Positions 1-8,655 of a stretch of 64,000 nt of DNA are shown piece after piece (within the stretch, counting starts at the first letter, position 1; the number at the start of each line of letters is the position of its first letter). Source of the stretch: Bosea beijingensis. Its GTDB lineage: Bacteria > Pseudomonadota > Alphaproteobacteria > Rhizobiales > Beijerinckiaceae. The notes under the pieces were generated by a model. The model was not told the origin of the DNA. It saw nothing but the letters and a program-made list of their open reading frames with translations, and did no database searches. The stretch lies in NCBI RefSeq assembly GCF_030758975.1, contig NZ_CP132359.1, positions 4,050,005 through 4,114,004 on the forward strand, in the 5' to 3' direction. Both the position numbers and the translations under genes were made by a program.

Positions 1-1034
1 GCGGAGGCGTTGGCAATCGCTGAACGGACTTGCCGAGCGCAGGCGGTCGGCGCGACATGGCTGATCGGCTCGACCGCGATGGTGAGACGCAAGTCTTCAA
101 GGGCAGGGCGCAGATCGCGCACCAGCACTTCGCCGAAGGCCTTCACCGCCGCCTCGTTGCCGGAGCGGACCTCCAGCGTCATCACGGCCTCGCCCGGCAC
201 GGCATTGGACGCGTTGGGGCTGACCTCGATGCGCCCGAAGGTGGCGACCAGCGGCTGGTTGTCGCGCGCCGTCGCCAGCGCACGCATGTAGGCAGCCTCG
301 ATCAGTTTCGCGGCGCCGACCAGCGCATCGGCCCGGAGCGGCATCGGCGTCGCGCCGGCATGGTCGGCCCGGCCGGTGACGATGATGCGCTCGCGGCGGA
401 TGCCGACGATATCGGTGACGATGCCTATCGGGATGCGCTCGTTCTCCAGCACACGGCCCTGCTCGATATGGACCTCGACATAGGCCGCGATACCATCCGC
501 CGGCCGCTGGACGGAAGCCAGTTCCGCCGGCCGCCCGCCGACGAAGGCGATGCCTTCGCGCAAGGTCATGCCGTCCGGGCGGGTCATTGCCAGATGCTCT
601 TCACTCAACGTGCCGGCGAGCGCGCGGCTGCCGATGCAGGAGAGGCCGAATTCGCTCGGTTCTTCGGCGAGGAAGTCGACCACCTCCAGCGTATGGCGCA
701 GGCGGTCGCCGCGCTCGCTGAAGCTCTGCGCGACTTCCAGCGCGGCGAGCACGCCCAAAATGCCGTCATAGCGCCCGCCGGAGGGCACCGTGTCGGAATG
801 CGAGCCGATCAGGATCGGCTTCAGCGTCGGATCGGCCCCAGTGAGCCGGCCGATCAGGTTGCCGGCGGCATCGAGCTCCGTCTCCAGCCCGGCCTCGCGG
901 AATTCCGCTGCGAGCCACTCGCGCCCTTCGAGGAAGCGCGGCGTGAAGGAGCGGCGCGTCCAGGGGCGCTCCGGGTCGGTGATGGCGGAAAGCGCTTCGA
1001 TACGGCGCCAGAGCCGGTCCTGATCGATCGACAT
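1..1034 (-). CDS. N-carbamoyl-L-amino acid amidohydrolase, M20 family (3' end cut by the window)
   Basis: Zinc-dependent M20/hydantoinase-carbamoylase family enzyme that hydrolyses an N-carbamoyl or ureido amino acid to amino acid, CO2 and ammonia. Reading the minus strand gives MSIDQDRLWRRIEAL at the start. Metal-binding residues are visible as GSHSDTVPSGGRYDG (His79, Asp90) and the acidic pair in FLAEEPSEFG (Glu124/125). Further family signatures are HIEQGRVLE, GRADHAGATPMP and SPNASNAVPGE. About 344 of roughly 410 expected residues lie in the window; the C-terminus is outside. The ATG lies only a few bases after the stop of the upstream hydantoinase homologue, so both are probably one transcript. 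The family also includes allantoate amidohydrolase and beta-ureidopropionase; the hydantoinase neighbours favour carbamoylase activity, but the substrate is inference. Confidence 0.86.
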   Translation of the reverse strand, partial: MSIDQDRLWRRIEALSAITDPERPWTRRSFTPRFLEGREWLAAEFREAGLETELDAAGNLIGRLTGADPTLKPILIGSHSDTVPSGGRYDGILGVLAALEVAQSFSERGDRLRHTLEVVDFLAEEPSEFGLSCIGSRALAGTLSEEHLAMTRPDGMTLREGIAFVGGRPAELASVQRPADGIAAYVEVHIEQGRVLENERIPIGIVTDIVGIRRERIIVTGRADHAGATPMPLRADALVGAAKLIEAAYMRALATARDNQPLVATFGRIEVSPNASNAVPGEAVMTLEVRSGNEAAVKAFGEVLVRDLRPALEDLRLTIAVEPISHVAPTACARQVRSAIANAS

Positions 1035-1038
1035 GGGT

Positions 1039-2388
1039 TCAAGCCGCCGGGCGCAGGAAGCGGCCGTCGCCGGCCTTGTTGCGGATTTCCTTGCCGTCCC
1101 AGGCAAGTTGCCCACGGACATAGGTCGCGGCGACGCGGACGCGGAACTCGCGACCCTCCATCGAGCTCCACTTCACCGCCGAGAGGCTCTTGCTGGGGTC
1201 ATGGATGAAGCGGCCGGGCTCCAGCACGGTGATGTCGGCATCGGCGCCGGCTTCGAGCCGGCCCTTGTCGGCGAGCAGGAAGGCTTTTGCCGGCCCCTCG
1301 CAGAGCTGCTTCACCACGATGGTCGGGGAGAGGCCGTGCTCCTCGCAGCCGGTCCAGAGCGCCGGCAGCAGGGTCTCGATGCCCGGCCCGCCCGAGGTGT
1401 TCTTGAAGATCATCGGGTCCCCCTTCTTTTCCAGCCCCCAGGAGACATGGTCCGACGAGATGAAATCGCAATGGCCGGCAGCGAGATGGCTCCAGAGCAG
1501 GTCGCTCTCGGCCTTCGGGCGGATCGGCGGGTAATGCTTGATCCTGGCGCCGAAGCGCGGGCCGTGCTCCTCGGCATTGAGCATGAAATATTGCACGCAG
1601 CTCTCGACCGTCGCCTTGTAGCCGGCCTGCTTGTACATGTTGCAGATCTCGAAGCCGCGCGAGGTCGAGACGTGGACGGCATGTGCCCGGGCGCCCGTCT
1701 CGGCGCCGATCTCGTAGATGCGCGCGGTGGCGAGGTTCTCAACCAATGGCGTATGGGCGCGCAGGAAGGCGTCCGGGCCGGTATCGCCGGCCTCGATCAA
1801 CCTGGCGATGTTGCGCCTCGTCATCTCCTGGTCCTGGTTATGGACGCCGCAGAGCAGGCCGGTCGGCTCGATCAGCTTGAAGGCCTCGTAGAGCGTGTCG
1901 TCGCCGATGCGGGGGAAGCGCGTCGGATTGGCCTCGAAGGTCGAGAACTTGAAGGCGCAGGCGCCCGCATCGACGAGGCCGGGAATGGCATGCAGGCCGT
2001 TCTCGATGGTGATCGTGGCATAGAGCGCGACATCGACATGGGCGTCGCGCTCGACCACCACGACCTTCTCGTTGAAGAGTTTTGCGTTAGTGACCGGCTC
2101 CGGCTCGTCATAGGGCATGTCGACCATCACGGTGACGCCGCCGGCCGCCGCCGCGCGCGAGCACATGCCGATGCCTTCGTGATTGGCCTGGCTGCCGGAA
2201 TGGACCTGCCCGTCGATCACGCCCGGCATGATCCACTGTCCCCGGAAATCCTGCGTCTCGCGGGCCGCGGGGGGCGTGCCCTGACCGACCTTGCCGACCT
2301 TGCCACCGCTGACGGCGACATAGCCATCCTCGATGATCCTGTCGGACAGCACGATATTGCCGCGTATGACGAGATCGAAATCGCTCAT
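1039..2388 (-). CDS. Dihydropyrimidinase/hydantoinase-like cyclic amidohydrolase with altered HxH motif
   Basis: Amidohydrolase-superfamily protein of 449 residues that by family should open a cyclic amide ring (hydantoin, dihydropyrimidine, allantoin or dihydroorotate). The start MSDFDLVIRG fits the family. Visible ligands are the carbamylated lysine candidate Lys147 (ACAFKFS), histidines in LCGVHNQ and AHAVHVSTSRG, and the aspartate in ISSDHVSW. The first metal motif, normally D-x-H-x-H, reads IDGQVHSG: Gln61 replaces the first His while His63 remains, and the codon is clearly CAG. The reading frame is otherwise intact, so this is unlikely to be decay. The gene lies between the DUF917 gene and the carbamoylase and is probably co-transcribed with both. 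The protein may use a modified metal site or an unusual substrate. Confidence 0.85.
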   Translation of the reverse strand: MSDFDLVIRGNIVLSDRIIEDGYVAVSGGKVGKVGQGTPPAARETQDFRGQWIMPGVIDGQVHSGSQANHEGIGMCSRAAAAGGVTVMVDMPYDEPEPVTNAKLFNEKVVVVERDAHVDVALYATITIENGLHAIPGLVDAGACAFKFSTFEANPTRFPRIGDDTLYEAFKLIEPTGLLCGVHNQDQEMTRRNIARLIEAGDTGPDAFLRAHTPLVENLATARIYEIGAETGARAHAVHVSTSRGFEICNMYKQAGYKATVESCVQYFMLNAEEHGPRFGARIKHYPPIRPKAESDLLWSHLAAGHCDFISSDHVSWGLEKKGDPMIFKNTSGGPGIETLLPALWTGCEEHGLSPTIVVKQLCEGPAKAFLLADKGRLEAGADADITVLEPGRFIHDPSKSLSAVKWSSMEGREFRVRVAATYVRGQLAWDGKEIRNKAGDGRFLRPAA

Positions 2389-2432
2389 GTCGGGGTATCC
2401 GGTGATCCTGCGGGGTCGGCGAGAGAACGCGC

Positions 2433-3530
2433 TCAGCCTTCGCGGCCGAGCGCGTAGTCGGTGAAGTTCATGCCGAGCGCCTTCTCGACGATCGGATAGA
2501 CACTCGGGTCGGTGACGCTGGAGCTCAGCGGAATCTTGCTCTTGGGCACGCGCAGCACCGAAAGCTCCATGCCCTCGCGGACATGGCCGGAGCTGACCGG
2601 CTGGCCGTCGGTGTCGAGCGTGGTGATCACGTCGGGGAAGCAGGCATGGCGGGCGCCGTCGGGATCGGTCACCGCCATGTATTCGTTCATGACATGGATG
2701 ACCCGGGCGGCGGCTCCGGTGCCGACCTGGATCGTGCCGATATCGAAAGCCTCGTTGGTGTAGCGCACGTCCTTCTTGGCGACGATGCCGCGGGCGATGA
2801 TGGAACCGCCGGTCTCGTCGCAGATCGCGTCGATCACCGCGCTGCCGCCCTTCGGCTTGGCGGCGAGGATGCGCTCGCCCAGCGCCAGCGCCATCGAGAT
2901 GCCGCCGAGTGCGGCGTTCTTGCGGACATAGGCCGCCGAAACCGGGTTGCGGCAGGAAGCGATGAAGCCGCCCGACATGTCCGAGGCCGTGCGCAGGATC
3001 GGCGAGACCTTGGCCGTCGCGCCGCGCGTCACCAGCTCGATATACTGGTTCTTGGAGCGGTTGCCGCCGACCGCGACCTGGAGCGTCGCCTCCGGGCTGT
3101 TGGCGAGGCCGATCGAGCCCATGTCGCCGGTGGGATGGGCGCGGATATCGCCGACCGCATCGACCACCTTCACGCCGAGGATCGCGCTCGGCAGCCAGGC
3201 GTTCAGCGTGCTCGACATACCGTTCTGGCCGATGATCAGGCCGTAGATCGGCTTGCCCAGCGCGTCCTGCAGGAGCTGTACGGCCTTGACGTAGTCGATA
3301 CCCCACATCTCCCACTCGGTCGTGCCGCCGGGCGCACCGATCGCGGCGGCCGTTGCGATGATCGCGTCGTCGGGAATCTCGTCCATCGTGACGAGCTCGG
3401 GCCTGCCGGTATTGACCGCGGCGGTGCCGAGCATGCGGCCGTGATCGGCCCAGCCGCCACCACCCGCCGCGAAGACCGAACCGCCGGCAACCGCAGCCTC
3501 GACATCCCTGCTCGTCAGAAAGCGTCTCAT
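2433..3530 (-). CDS. DUF917 / S-methyl-thiohydantoin desulfurase-type protein
   Basis: A 365-residue protein that I recognise as the DUF917 family by the N-terminal glycine stretch AAGGGGWADHGRMLG, the block DDAIIATAAAIGAPGGTTEWE and the C-terminal ATP-grasp-free alpha/beta pattern. The family is called S-methyl-thiohydantoin desulfurase in domain databases and often sits beside hydantoinases. Here it is first in a minus-strand run DUF917, hydantoinase homologue, L-carbamoylase, which would fit processing of a thiohydantoin or hydantoin to an N-carbamoyl amino acid. It is cytosolic, without signal peptide. It starts divergently from the LysR gene and shares that regulated intergenic region. 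Family assignment is fairly firm; reaction and substrate are inference. Confidence 0.75.
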   Translation of the reverse strand: MRRFLTSRDVEAAVAGGSVFAAGGGGWADHGRMLGTAAVNTGRPELVTMDEIPDDAIIATAAAIGAPGGTTEWEMWGIDYVKAVQLLQDALGKPIYGLIIGQNGMSSTLNAWLPSAILGVKVVDAVGDIRAHPTGDMGSIGLANSPEATLQVAVGGNRSKNQYIELVTRGATAKVSPILRTASDMSGGFIASCRNPVSAAYVRKNAALGGISMALALGERILAAKPKGGSAVIDAICDETGGSIIARGIVAKKDVRYTNEAFDIGTIQVGTGAAARVIHVMNEYMAVTDPDGARHACFPDVITTLDTDGQPVSSGHVREGMELSVLRVPKSKIPLSSSVTDPSVYPIVEKALGMNFTDYALGREG

Positions 3531-3611
3531 CGGCCGGCCTCGTCCCTCATGCCTCCGGTCGTTGCCGGTGGAGCCGAGCTTAGAGCGCTAGGCGCGAAAT
3601 GAATCATGCTT

Positions 3612-3640
3612 ATTATGCGGCCGATCATAATCGGATGTTA
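3612..3640. promoter_or_regulatory. LysR-type operator, copy 1 (divergent LysR/DUF917 promoter region)
   Basis: TAAT-N5-GTTA at 3628-3640 has the T-N11-A shape of LysR boxes. It overlaps a second inverted repeat, ATTATG-N8-CATAAT (3612-3631). The site ends six bases before the LysR start codon, which suggests autorepression, and lies about 100 bp upstream of the divergent DUF917 gene. An 18-base core matches the copy near 11188 at 16 positions, and the TCATGCT found 15 bases upstream of the core is also kept there at the same spacing. Confidence 0.7.
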
Positions 3641-3645
3641 TCCTC

Positions 3646-4572
3646 ATGCGCCTCAATCTACGGCAGATCGAAGTCTTCCGGGCGATCATGATCACTGGCT
3701 CGATCAGCGGCGCGGCCCGTCTGCTCTCGGTCTCCCAGCCCGCCATCAGCCGCCTGCTGGCCTATACCGAGGACCGCTTGGCGCTGCGTCTGTTCGAGCG
3801 CGTGCGCGGTCGCGTCCAGCCGACGCCGGAGGCGCGCCGCCTGTTCCAGGAGGTCGATCAGGTCCATCAGGGCGTGGTCAGGGTCAACGAGCTCGCCGAC
3901 GAGTTGCGCGAGCGCGGCACCGGCTCGGTCAGGATCGTCGCGAGCCCCAGCGTCGGCCAGGTACTGGTGCCGGATGCCATCGCCCGTTTGCGCGAGCGCT
4001 TTCCCGATCTGCGCGTCGAATTCGAGGTACTGACCCTGCTGGAGGTCGTCGCCAAGGTCGTCGCCGGCCGCGCCGATCTCGGCGTCTCGATCATTCCCGT
4101 CGACGAGCCGACGCTCAACACGGAGATCCTGACCGAAGGGCGCCTGATGGTGATCATGCCGCGCGATCATGCGCTTGCGCGCTTGCGCGTGATCCGCCCG
4201 GCCGACCTCGCGCCCTATCCGCTGATCGGCTTCGGGCCGCAGACGCCTTATGGCGACGTGGTCGGCCGGGCGCTGGCGTTGAAATCCGCGCCGCTCAGGA
4301 TCAGCACCGTCGTCCGCTTCACGCCGGTCGCCTGCGCCATGGTGCGCGCCGGCGCCGGCGTCGCCGTCGTCGACGAGTTCGTGCTGCGCGGGCGGACCTG
4401 GCCGGAACTGGTCTCGCGCCCGCTCGCTCCGAAGACGCGGGTGCGCGCTCATTTGCTGACGCCGCGCTTCGAGCCGTTGTCGCGTACGGCGAATGCCTTC
4501 GTCGAGATTCTGCGCGGGCTGGTGCCGTCTCCGCCCCCCAAGCCGGGGGGCGGTGGGGAGGACGACGCTTAA
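3646..4572 (+). CDS. LysR-family transcriptional regulator
   Basis: A 308-residue LysR-type regulator. The N-terminal winged helix-turn-helix is plain (LRQIEVFRAIMITGSISGAA, then LSVSQPAISRLL at residues about 24-35), followed by the LFERVRGRVQPTPEA wing and a periplasmic-binding-like effector domain from about residue 90. It is divergent from the DUF917/hydantoinase/carbamoylase operon and upstream of the ABC importer, so it most likely controls hydantoin uptake and catabolism in response to a substrate or carbamoyl amino acid. Its own start codon directly follows an operator-like palindrome. The last residues are proline- and glycine-rich (PSPPPKPGGGGED); there the DNA forms a perfect 9-bp stem (4531-4539 with 4545-4553). 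The stop codon overlaps operator copy 2. Confidence 0.93.
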   Translation: MRLNLRQIEVFRAIMITGSISGAARLLSVSQPAISRLLAYTEDRLALRLFERVRGRVQPTPEARRLFQEVDQVHQGVVRVNELADELRERGTGSVRIVASPSVGQVLVPDAIARLRERFPDLRVEFEVLTLLEVVAKVVAGRADLGVSIIPVDEPTLNTEILTEGRLMVIMPRDHALARLRVIRPADLAPYPLIGFGPQTPYGDVVGRALALKSAPLRISTVVRFTPVACAMVRAGAGVAVVDEFVLRGRTWPELVSRPLAPKTRVRAHLLTPRFEPLSRTANAFVEILRGLVPSPPPKPGGGGEDDA

Positions 4573-4584
4573 CATCAGGTTATG
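4569..4584. promoter_or_regulatory. LysR-type operator, copy 2 (upstream of the ABC importer)
   Basis: TAAC-N5-GTTA at 4570-4582, in inverted orientation relative to the other two copies (CATAACCTGATGTTA on the minus strand, sharing the identical CATAACCTGATGTTA with the copy at 11185). It overlaps the TAA stop of the LysR gene and lies about 135 bp before the start of the solute-binding protein gene, a reasonable place for activator binding. Confidence 0.68.
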
Positions 4585-4717
4585 GCCACCCGACAACAAA
4601 TGATTGGCTGGGCATGATTTTGCCCTGTTAGGCTCCCCCCTTGGACATGGCCGGATTGTTGCAAGAAGGGGTGCAGCGATCACGGCGCAGCCGTCACGCA
4701 TAACGGGAGCGGGAATC

Positions 4718-5593
4718 ATGAAGCTGAATTCGATCAAGCTGGTGCGCGCCGTCACCGCGGGCGCCATGCTCGCGGCCATGGTCGCCATGCCGGCCATGGC
4801 ACAGGATGCCGATCATCCGCAGGGCGAGAATCTGAAGGTCGCCTGCGATCTCGGCTTCGCACCCTTCTGCTTCAAGACGCCGGCCGGCGAGACCACCGGC
4901 TTTACCTATGACATGTCGGTCGCGCTGGCGAAGCAGCTCGGGCGCCCCGGCGTCGAGGTCACGGATTCGAACTTCTCTGCGATCTTCGCCGGCCTGTTCT
5001 CCAAGCGCTACGAGATGATCCCGGCGCCGACCAACATCACGACCGAGCGCGCCGCGCAGATGCTGTTCAGCGAGCCCTATATGCCTACGGGTCTTGGCTT
5101 TCTCGTCAAGAAGGGCGCCAAGATCGCCAATCTCGAGGAGCTGAAGGGCAAGGCGCTGACCGTCAATAACGGCTCGATCTCGGACAAGTGGCTGACCGAT
5201 AACGAGGCCAAGTACGGCTACACGATCCAGCGCTACAACAAGAACGCCGACGCCGTGCAGGCCGTCATGATCGGGCGCGCCTTCGCCAATGTCGCCGACG
5301 TGCCGGTCTCGCGCTATGTCTCGACGCAGACCCCGATGGCGGACGTGGCCTTCGTGATCGATGGTGGCCGCAATTTCGGCATCGCCTTCCGCAAGGAGGA
5401 CGCAGCCTTCCGTGCCAAGGTCGAGGCAGCGCTTGAATGCATCAAGACCGATGGCACGCTCGCCAATATCCATGAGAAATGGTTCGGCGTGAAGCCGGCG
5501 GCCGATTCCTCCAGCAGCAAGGTCTACCCGGGCATCGGCGCGCCGGATTTCGAGGGCTATGACGCGACCCCGCACAAGGCCGCCTGCAAGTGA
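4718..5593 (+). CDS. ABC transporter periplasmic solute-binding protein, amino-acid type
   Basis: Family 3 (polar amino acid type) solute-binding protein, 291 residues. The ATG chosen follows GGGAGCGGGA and begins a clean Sec signal peptide, [12 protein letters not shown] with hydrophobic core and AMA cleavage before QDADHPQG. The mature part shows the usual start ([19 protein letters not shown]), the [14 protein letters not shown] element and a C-terminal [15 protein letters not shown] typical of this family. A longer frame exists upstream but lacks export features. It is first in a four-gene operon with ATPase and two permeases. Given the locus, the cargo is probably a hydantoin or N-carbamoyl amino acid rather than a plain amino acid; that is inference. 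Confidence 0.9.
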   Translation: MKLNSIKLVRAVTAGAMLAAMVAMPAMAQDADHPQGENLKVACDLGFAPFCFKTPAGETTGFTYDMSVALAKQLGRPGVEVTDSNFSAIFAGLFSKRYEMIPAPTNITTERAAQMLFSEPYMPTGLGFLVKKGAKIANLEELKGKALTVNNGSISDKWLTDNEAKYGYTIQRYNKNADAVQAVMIGRAFANVADVPVSRYVSTQTPMADVAFVIDGGRNFGIAFRKEDAAFRAKVEAALECIKTDGTLANIHEKWFGVKPAADSSSSKVYPGIGAPDFEGYDATPHKAACK

Positions 5594-6357
5594 CATCGGC
5601 GCCCGCCGCGACGGCCGCGTCGCCTGAGACGATCGTGTCGATCGAGGGTTTACGCAAGAGCTTCGGCCAGGTCGAGGTCTTGCGCGGCATCGATATCAAG
5701 GTCGGCAAGGGCGAGGCCGTCGTGATCGTCGGCTCCTCCGGGTCGGGCAAGAGCACCTGCCTGCGCTGCATCAACCGGCTGGAGGAACCGACGGCGGGCA
5801 CGATCCGGGTCGGGGGGCAGGAGGTCACCGGCCCCAAGGTCGATCTCGACCGTCTGCGCCGCGGCATCGGCATGGTCTTTCAGGGCATCCATCTCTACCC
5901 GCACAAGACGGCGCTGGGGAACGTCTCGCTGGCGCTGCGCAAAGTCGTCGGCCTGAGCAAGGAGGAGGCGGAGCAGAAGGCCCGCCATCATCTCGAGGTC
6001 GTCGGCCTCGCCCACAAGGCCGACGCCTATCCGGCCGAGCTCTCCGGCGGCCAGCAGCAGCGCGTCGGCATAGCCCGCGCCATGGCGCTGGAGCCGCAGG
6101 TCATGCTCTTCGACGAGCCGACCTCGGCACTCGATCCCGAGCTCGTCGGCGAAGTGCTCAACGTCATGGTCCGCACCAAGGAGATGGGCATGACCATGAT
6201 CGTGGTGACCCATGAGATGAAGTTCGCGCGCGATGTCGCCGACCGCGTCGTCTTCATGGACCATGGCGCGATCCTGGCCGAGGGCACGCCTCAGGAGATC
6301 CTGATCAATCCGCAGCATCAGCGCATCCGAGACTTCGTGATGCGCTCGCACGGCTGA
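5590..6357 (+). CDS. ABC transporter ATP-binding protein, polar amino acid type
   Basis: ATPase of 255 residues, with all nucleotide-binding motifs: Walker [11 protein letters not shown], signature [16 protein letters not shown], Walker [15 protein letters not shown] and the switch His in VVTHEMKFA. It energises uptake with the neighbouring permeases. The start is a GTG that overlaps the TGA of the binding-protein gene (GTGA), so translation is probably coupled; no better start exists upstream. The sequence is closest in type to GlnQ/HisP proteins. Q-loop context reads [20 protein letters not shown], where His replaces the more common FxLFPH pattern neighbour. Confidence 0.93.
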   Translation: MTSAPAATAASPETIVSIEGLRKSFGQVEVLRGIDIKVGKGEAVVIVGSSGSGKSTCLRCINRLEEPTAGTIRVGGQEVTGPKVDLDRLRRGIGMVFQGIHLYPHKTALGNVSLALRKVVGLSKEEAEQKARHHLEVVGLAHKADAYPAELSGGQQQRVGIARAMALEPQVMLFDEPTSALDPELVGEVLNVMVRTKEMGMTMIVVTHEMKFARDVADRVVFMDHGAILAEGTPQEILINPQHQRIRDFVMRSHG

Positions 6358-6363
6358 CGGCGC

Positions 6364-7038
6364 ATGGACCAGATCGTCCGCTATTTCTTCGATTTCTCGC
6401 TGATGTCGGCCTATTGGCCGGATATCCTGCGCGGTTTCCTGATCACCGTTCAGATGTCGATCCTGACCATCCTGATCGGCATTCCGCTCGGCCTCGCGCT
6501 CGCGATCCTCAGGCTATACGGCATCCGGCCGCTGAACTGGCTGATCATCTTCTATATCGATTTCTTCCGCTCGATCCCGCAGCTCGTGCTGATCGTGCTG
6601 GCCTATTTCGCGCTGCCCTATTTCGGGCTGGTGCTGGAGCCCTTCACGGCGACCGTGTTCGCGCTGGCGATCGTGCTCTCGGCCTTCGCTGAGGAGATCT
6701 TCTGGGCCGGCATCAACGCTGTCCCGAAAGGCCAGTGGGAAGCAGGACGCTCGACCGGCATCTCCTTCACGAAGACGCTGGCCTACATCATCCTGCCGCA
6801 GGTCGTGCGCATCTCGATCCCGCCTCTGACCAACCGCGCCATCGGCATCAGCAAGGGCACGACGCTGGGCTCGGTCGTGGCGGTGCCGGAACTGCTCAAC
6901 GTCACCTCCAGCATCCAGTCCAACGTCGCCAACCCGACCGCGCTGACCGTCGGCGCCTTGCTCTTCCTCGTGCTGTTCCTGCCCTTCGTGCGCTTCACGC
7001 GCTGGCTCGAACGCGCCTATGCGCATCCGAGGTCATGA
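6364..7038 (+). CDS. ABC transporter permease, polar amino acid type (first subunit)
   Basis: Inner-membrane permease of 224 residues of the HisM/GlnP family. Hydrophobic segments occur near residues 18-40, 55-80, 85-105, and at the C-terminus (ALLFLVLFLPFVRF). The cytoplasmic coupling loop is visible as EEIFWAGINAVPKGQWEAGRSTG, the EAA-type motif that docks to the ATPase. It starts six bases after the ATPase stop and ends in an ATGA overlap with the second permease gene. The two permeases should form a heterodimer. Confidence 0.92.
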   Translation: MDQIVRYFFDFSLMSAYWPDILRGFLITVQMSILTILIGIPLGLALAILRLYGIRPLNWLIIFYIDFFRSIPQLVLIVLAYFALPYFGLVLEPFTATVFALAIVLSAFAEEIFWAGINAVPKGQWEAGRSTGISFTKTLAYIILPQVVRISIPPLTNRAIGISKGTTLGSVVAVPELLNVTSSIQSNVANPTALTVGALLFLVLFLPFVRFTRWLERAYAHPRS

Positions 7039-7712
7039 TGGACGATCTCGTCACGACCTTCTTCAATCTCGATGTCCTCAGGCAGGTCTGGCCGCTGTTG
7101 CTGCAGGGCTTCTGGATGACGCTGGCGCTGGCCGCCGTCGCCGTGCCGCTTTCGGTGCTCGCAGGCGTCGCCATTGCCATGGCACAGGACGTGCCGAACA
7201 AGCTGCTGCGCTTGCTGCTGATCGCCTATGTCGACGTGCTGCGGGCGATCCCGCCGCTGGTGCTGCTGATCTTCATCTTCTTCGGCCTGCCCTTCCTGGG
7301 CCTGAAGCTGAACGAGTTCACCGCCGCCGTGCTGGCGCTGACGCTAAACGGTTCCAGCTATTTCGCCGAGATCTTCCGCGCCGGCATCGAATCCGTGCCC
7401 AGGGGCCAGCGCGAGGCAGCCCGTTCGACCGGACTGAGCTGGTACCAGAGTATGGTCCATGTCGTCGTGCCGCAAGGCACGCGCAACGTGCTGCCGGACC
7501 TGATCAGCAACACGGTCGAGCTGGTGAAGCAGACCTCGATCGCCTCGGCCGTCGCCTTGCAGGAATTACTGCGTTCGGCACAGCTCGCGCAGGGCCTGCT
7601 CTACAACCCGACTCCGCTGATCGCGGCGGCGATCGTCTATTTCCTGATGTTCTGGCCCTTCGTGCGGCTGGTCTCGCGCCTGCAGAACCGCACGGCCATG
7701 TCCGCCGCATGA
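7035..7712 (+). CDS. ABC transporter permease, polar amino acid type (second subunit)
   Basis: Inner-membrane permease of 225 residues, paralogous to the preceding one. The EAA coupling loop reads AEIFRAGIESVPRGQREAARSTG. The start is the ATG in ATGATGGACGA that overlaps the TGA of the upstream permease. The open frame extends further upstream, but that part is a shadow of the first permease. Last gene of the importer operon; it converges on the NHL-repeat gene with only about 20 bases between them. Confidence 0.92.
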   Translation: MMDDLVTTFFNLDVLRQVWPLLLQGFWMTLALAAVAVPLSVLAGVAIAMAQDVPNKLLRLLLIAYVDVLRAIPPLVLLIFIFFGLPFLGLKLNEFTAAVLALTLNGSSYFAEIFRAGIESVPRGQREAARSTGLSWYQSMVHVVVPQGTRNVLPDLISNTVELVKQTSIASAVALQELLRSAQLAQGLLYNPTPLIAAAIVYFLMFWPFVRLVSRLQNRTAMSAA

Positions 7713-7732
7713 GGTTGGTCCCGCCCGTTGCG

Positions 7733-8584
7733 TCAGCTAGCGACGGGAAAAAGCCGCGTGATGCGGTTCGGGTTGGTCTCGGCCAGGAAGATGTCGCCGG
7801 CCGGGCCGAGCCACATGCCATGCGCCCCGTTGAGCACCGGCCTGCAGCGCCCGAGCAGGGCGCCATCCGCCGAAAGCAGACTCAGCGTCGGAATGGAATC
7901 GCAGACGAGAATGCGGTCCCCGGCATCCGCGACGACATCCTGCGGGCGCAGGAAGGCATCCCACACGGCCAGCAGTTCGCCCTCGGCCGTGAAGCTCTGG
8001 ACACGGCTGTTCTCGCGGTCGGCGACGATCACGCGCCCGTCGCCGAGCACACAGATGCCGTGCGGCGTCAGGAAGGCGCCGGGCGCCGTGCCGACCGAGC
8101 CCCAGCTCGTGAGCAGGCTACCACTGGCGTCGAAGCGATGGATGCGGCCGTTGCCATAGCCGTCGGCGACATAGAACCCGCCGTCGGGCGCGAAGGCGAT
8201 GTCGCTGGGATGGTTGAAGGGCTGACCCGGCTTGTGGCTCTCGCCGATCTGCTGTCGAGCGCGGCCCTCGTCATCGCAGAAGAAGATGCGATGTGCGTCG
8301 CGGTCGACGATGGCGAGGCCTCCATCGGGCGTCATCGCGATCTTGTGGGCATCCACGCAGAGCGCCTCGCCCCAGCTTCGGACGAAGCCGCCATCGCTCG
8401 TGAGCGTGACGACGCAAGGCCCGTCGGGGTCGACGGCGCTGTCGCGGCGCAGCAGGACATGCACCAGTCCGTCCGTGCCGACCGCGAGATCGGTGATCCG
8501 GCCGGGCGTCGCGGGCAGGGCGCCCCAGGGGCGTTCGATACCGTAGAGCCTGTCGCCGAGCGCGACGCACAGTGCCGTTTTCAT
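7733..8584 (-). CDS. NHL-repeat beta-propeller protein
   Basis: A 283-residue protein made of repeated beta-propeller blades, for example NHPSDIAFAPDGGFYVADGYG, TPHGICVLGDGRVIVADREN and RPQDVVADAGDRILVCDS. This is the NHL/SMP-30/peptidyl-amidoglycolate-lyase fold type. There is no signal peptide or membrane segment, so it is probably cytosolic. It lies between the importer and the second hydantoinase and is divergent from the latter with a gap of about 70 bases. NHL proteins can be lactonases, lyases or pure binding scaffolds; the amidoglycolate lyase link to C-N bond chemistry is attractive here but unproven. I cannot assign a reaction. Confidence 0.8.
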   Translation of the reverse strand: MKTALCVALGDRLYGIERPWGALPATPGRITDLAVGTDGLVHVLLRRDSAVDPDGPCVVTLTSDGGFVRSWGEALCVDAHKIAMTPDGGLAIVDRDAHRIFFCDDEGRARQQIGESHKPGQPFNHPSDIAFAPDGGFYVADGYGNGRIHRFDASGSLLTSWGSVGTAPGAFLTPHGICVLGDGRVIVADRENSRVQSFTAEGELLAVWDAFLRPQDVVADAGDRILVCDSIPTLSLLSADGALLGRCRPVLNGAHGMWLGPAGDIFLAETNPNRITRLFPVAS

Positions 8585-8655
8585 CCAGACCTCGTTGCTG
8601 TTGCGCGGGCTGCTTGCTGCCGTTTCACGGCCCCGGCCGCATGGAGAGAAAGACC

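Noticed and set aside
4531..4553. Perfect 9-bp GC hairpin as a terminator of the LysR gene
   Set aside because: It lies within the last codons and has no T-tract; it probably reflects Pro/Gly codons.
4609..4624. Sigma-54-like TGG-N10-TTGC element before the ABC importer
   Set aside because: Only the GG and TTGC parts fit; the remaining consensus bases mismatch and LysR-controlled promoters are normally sigma-70.
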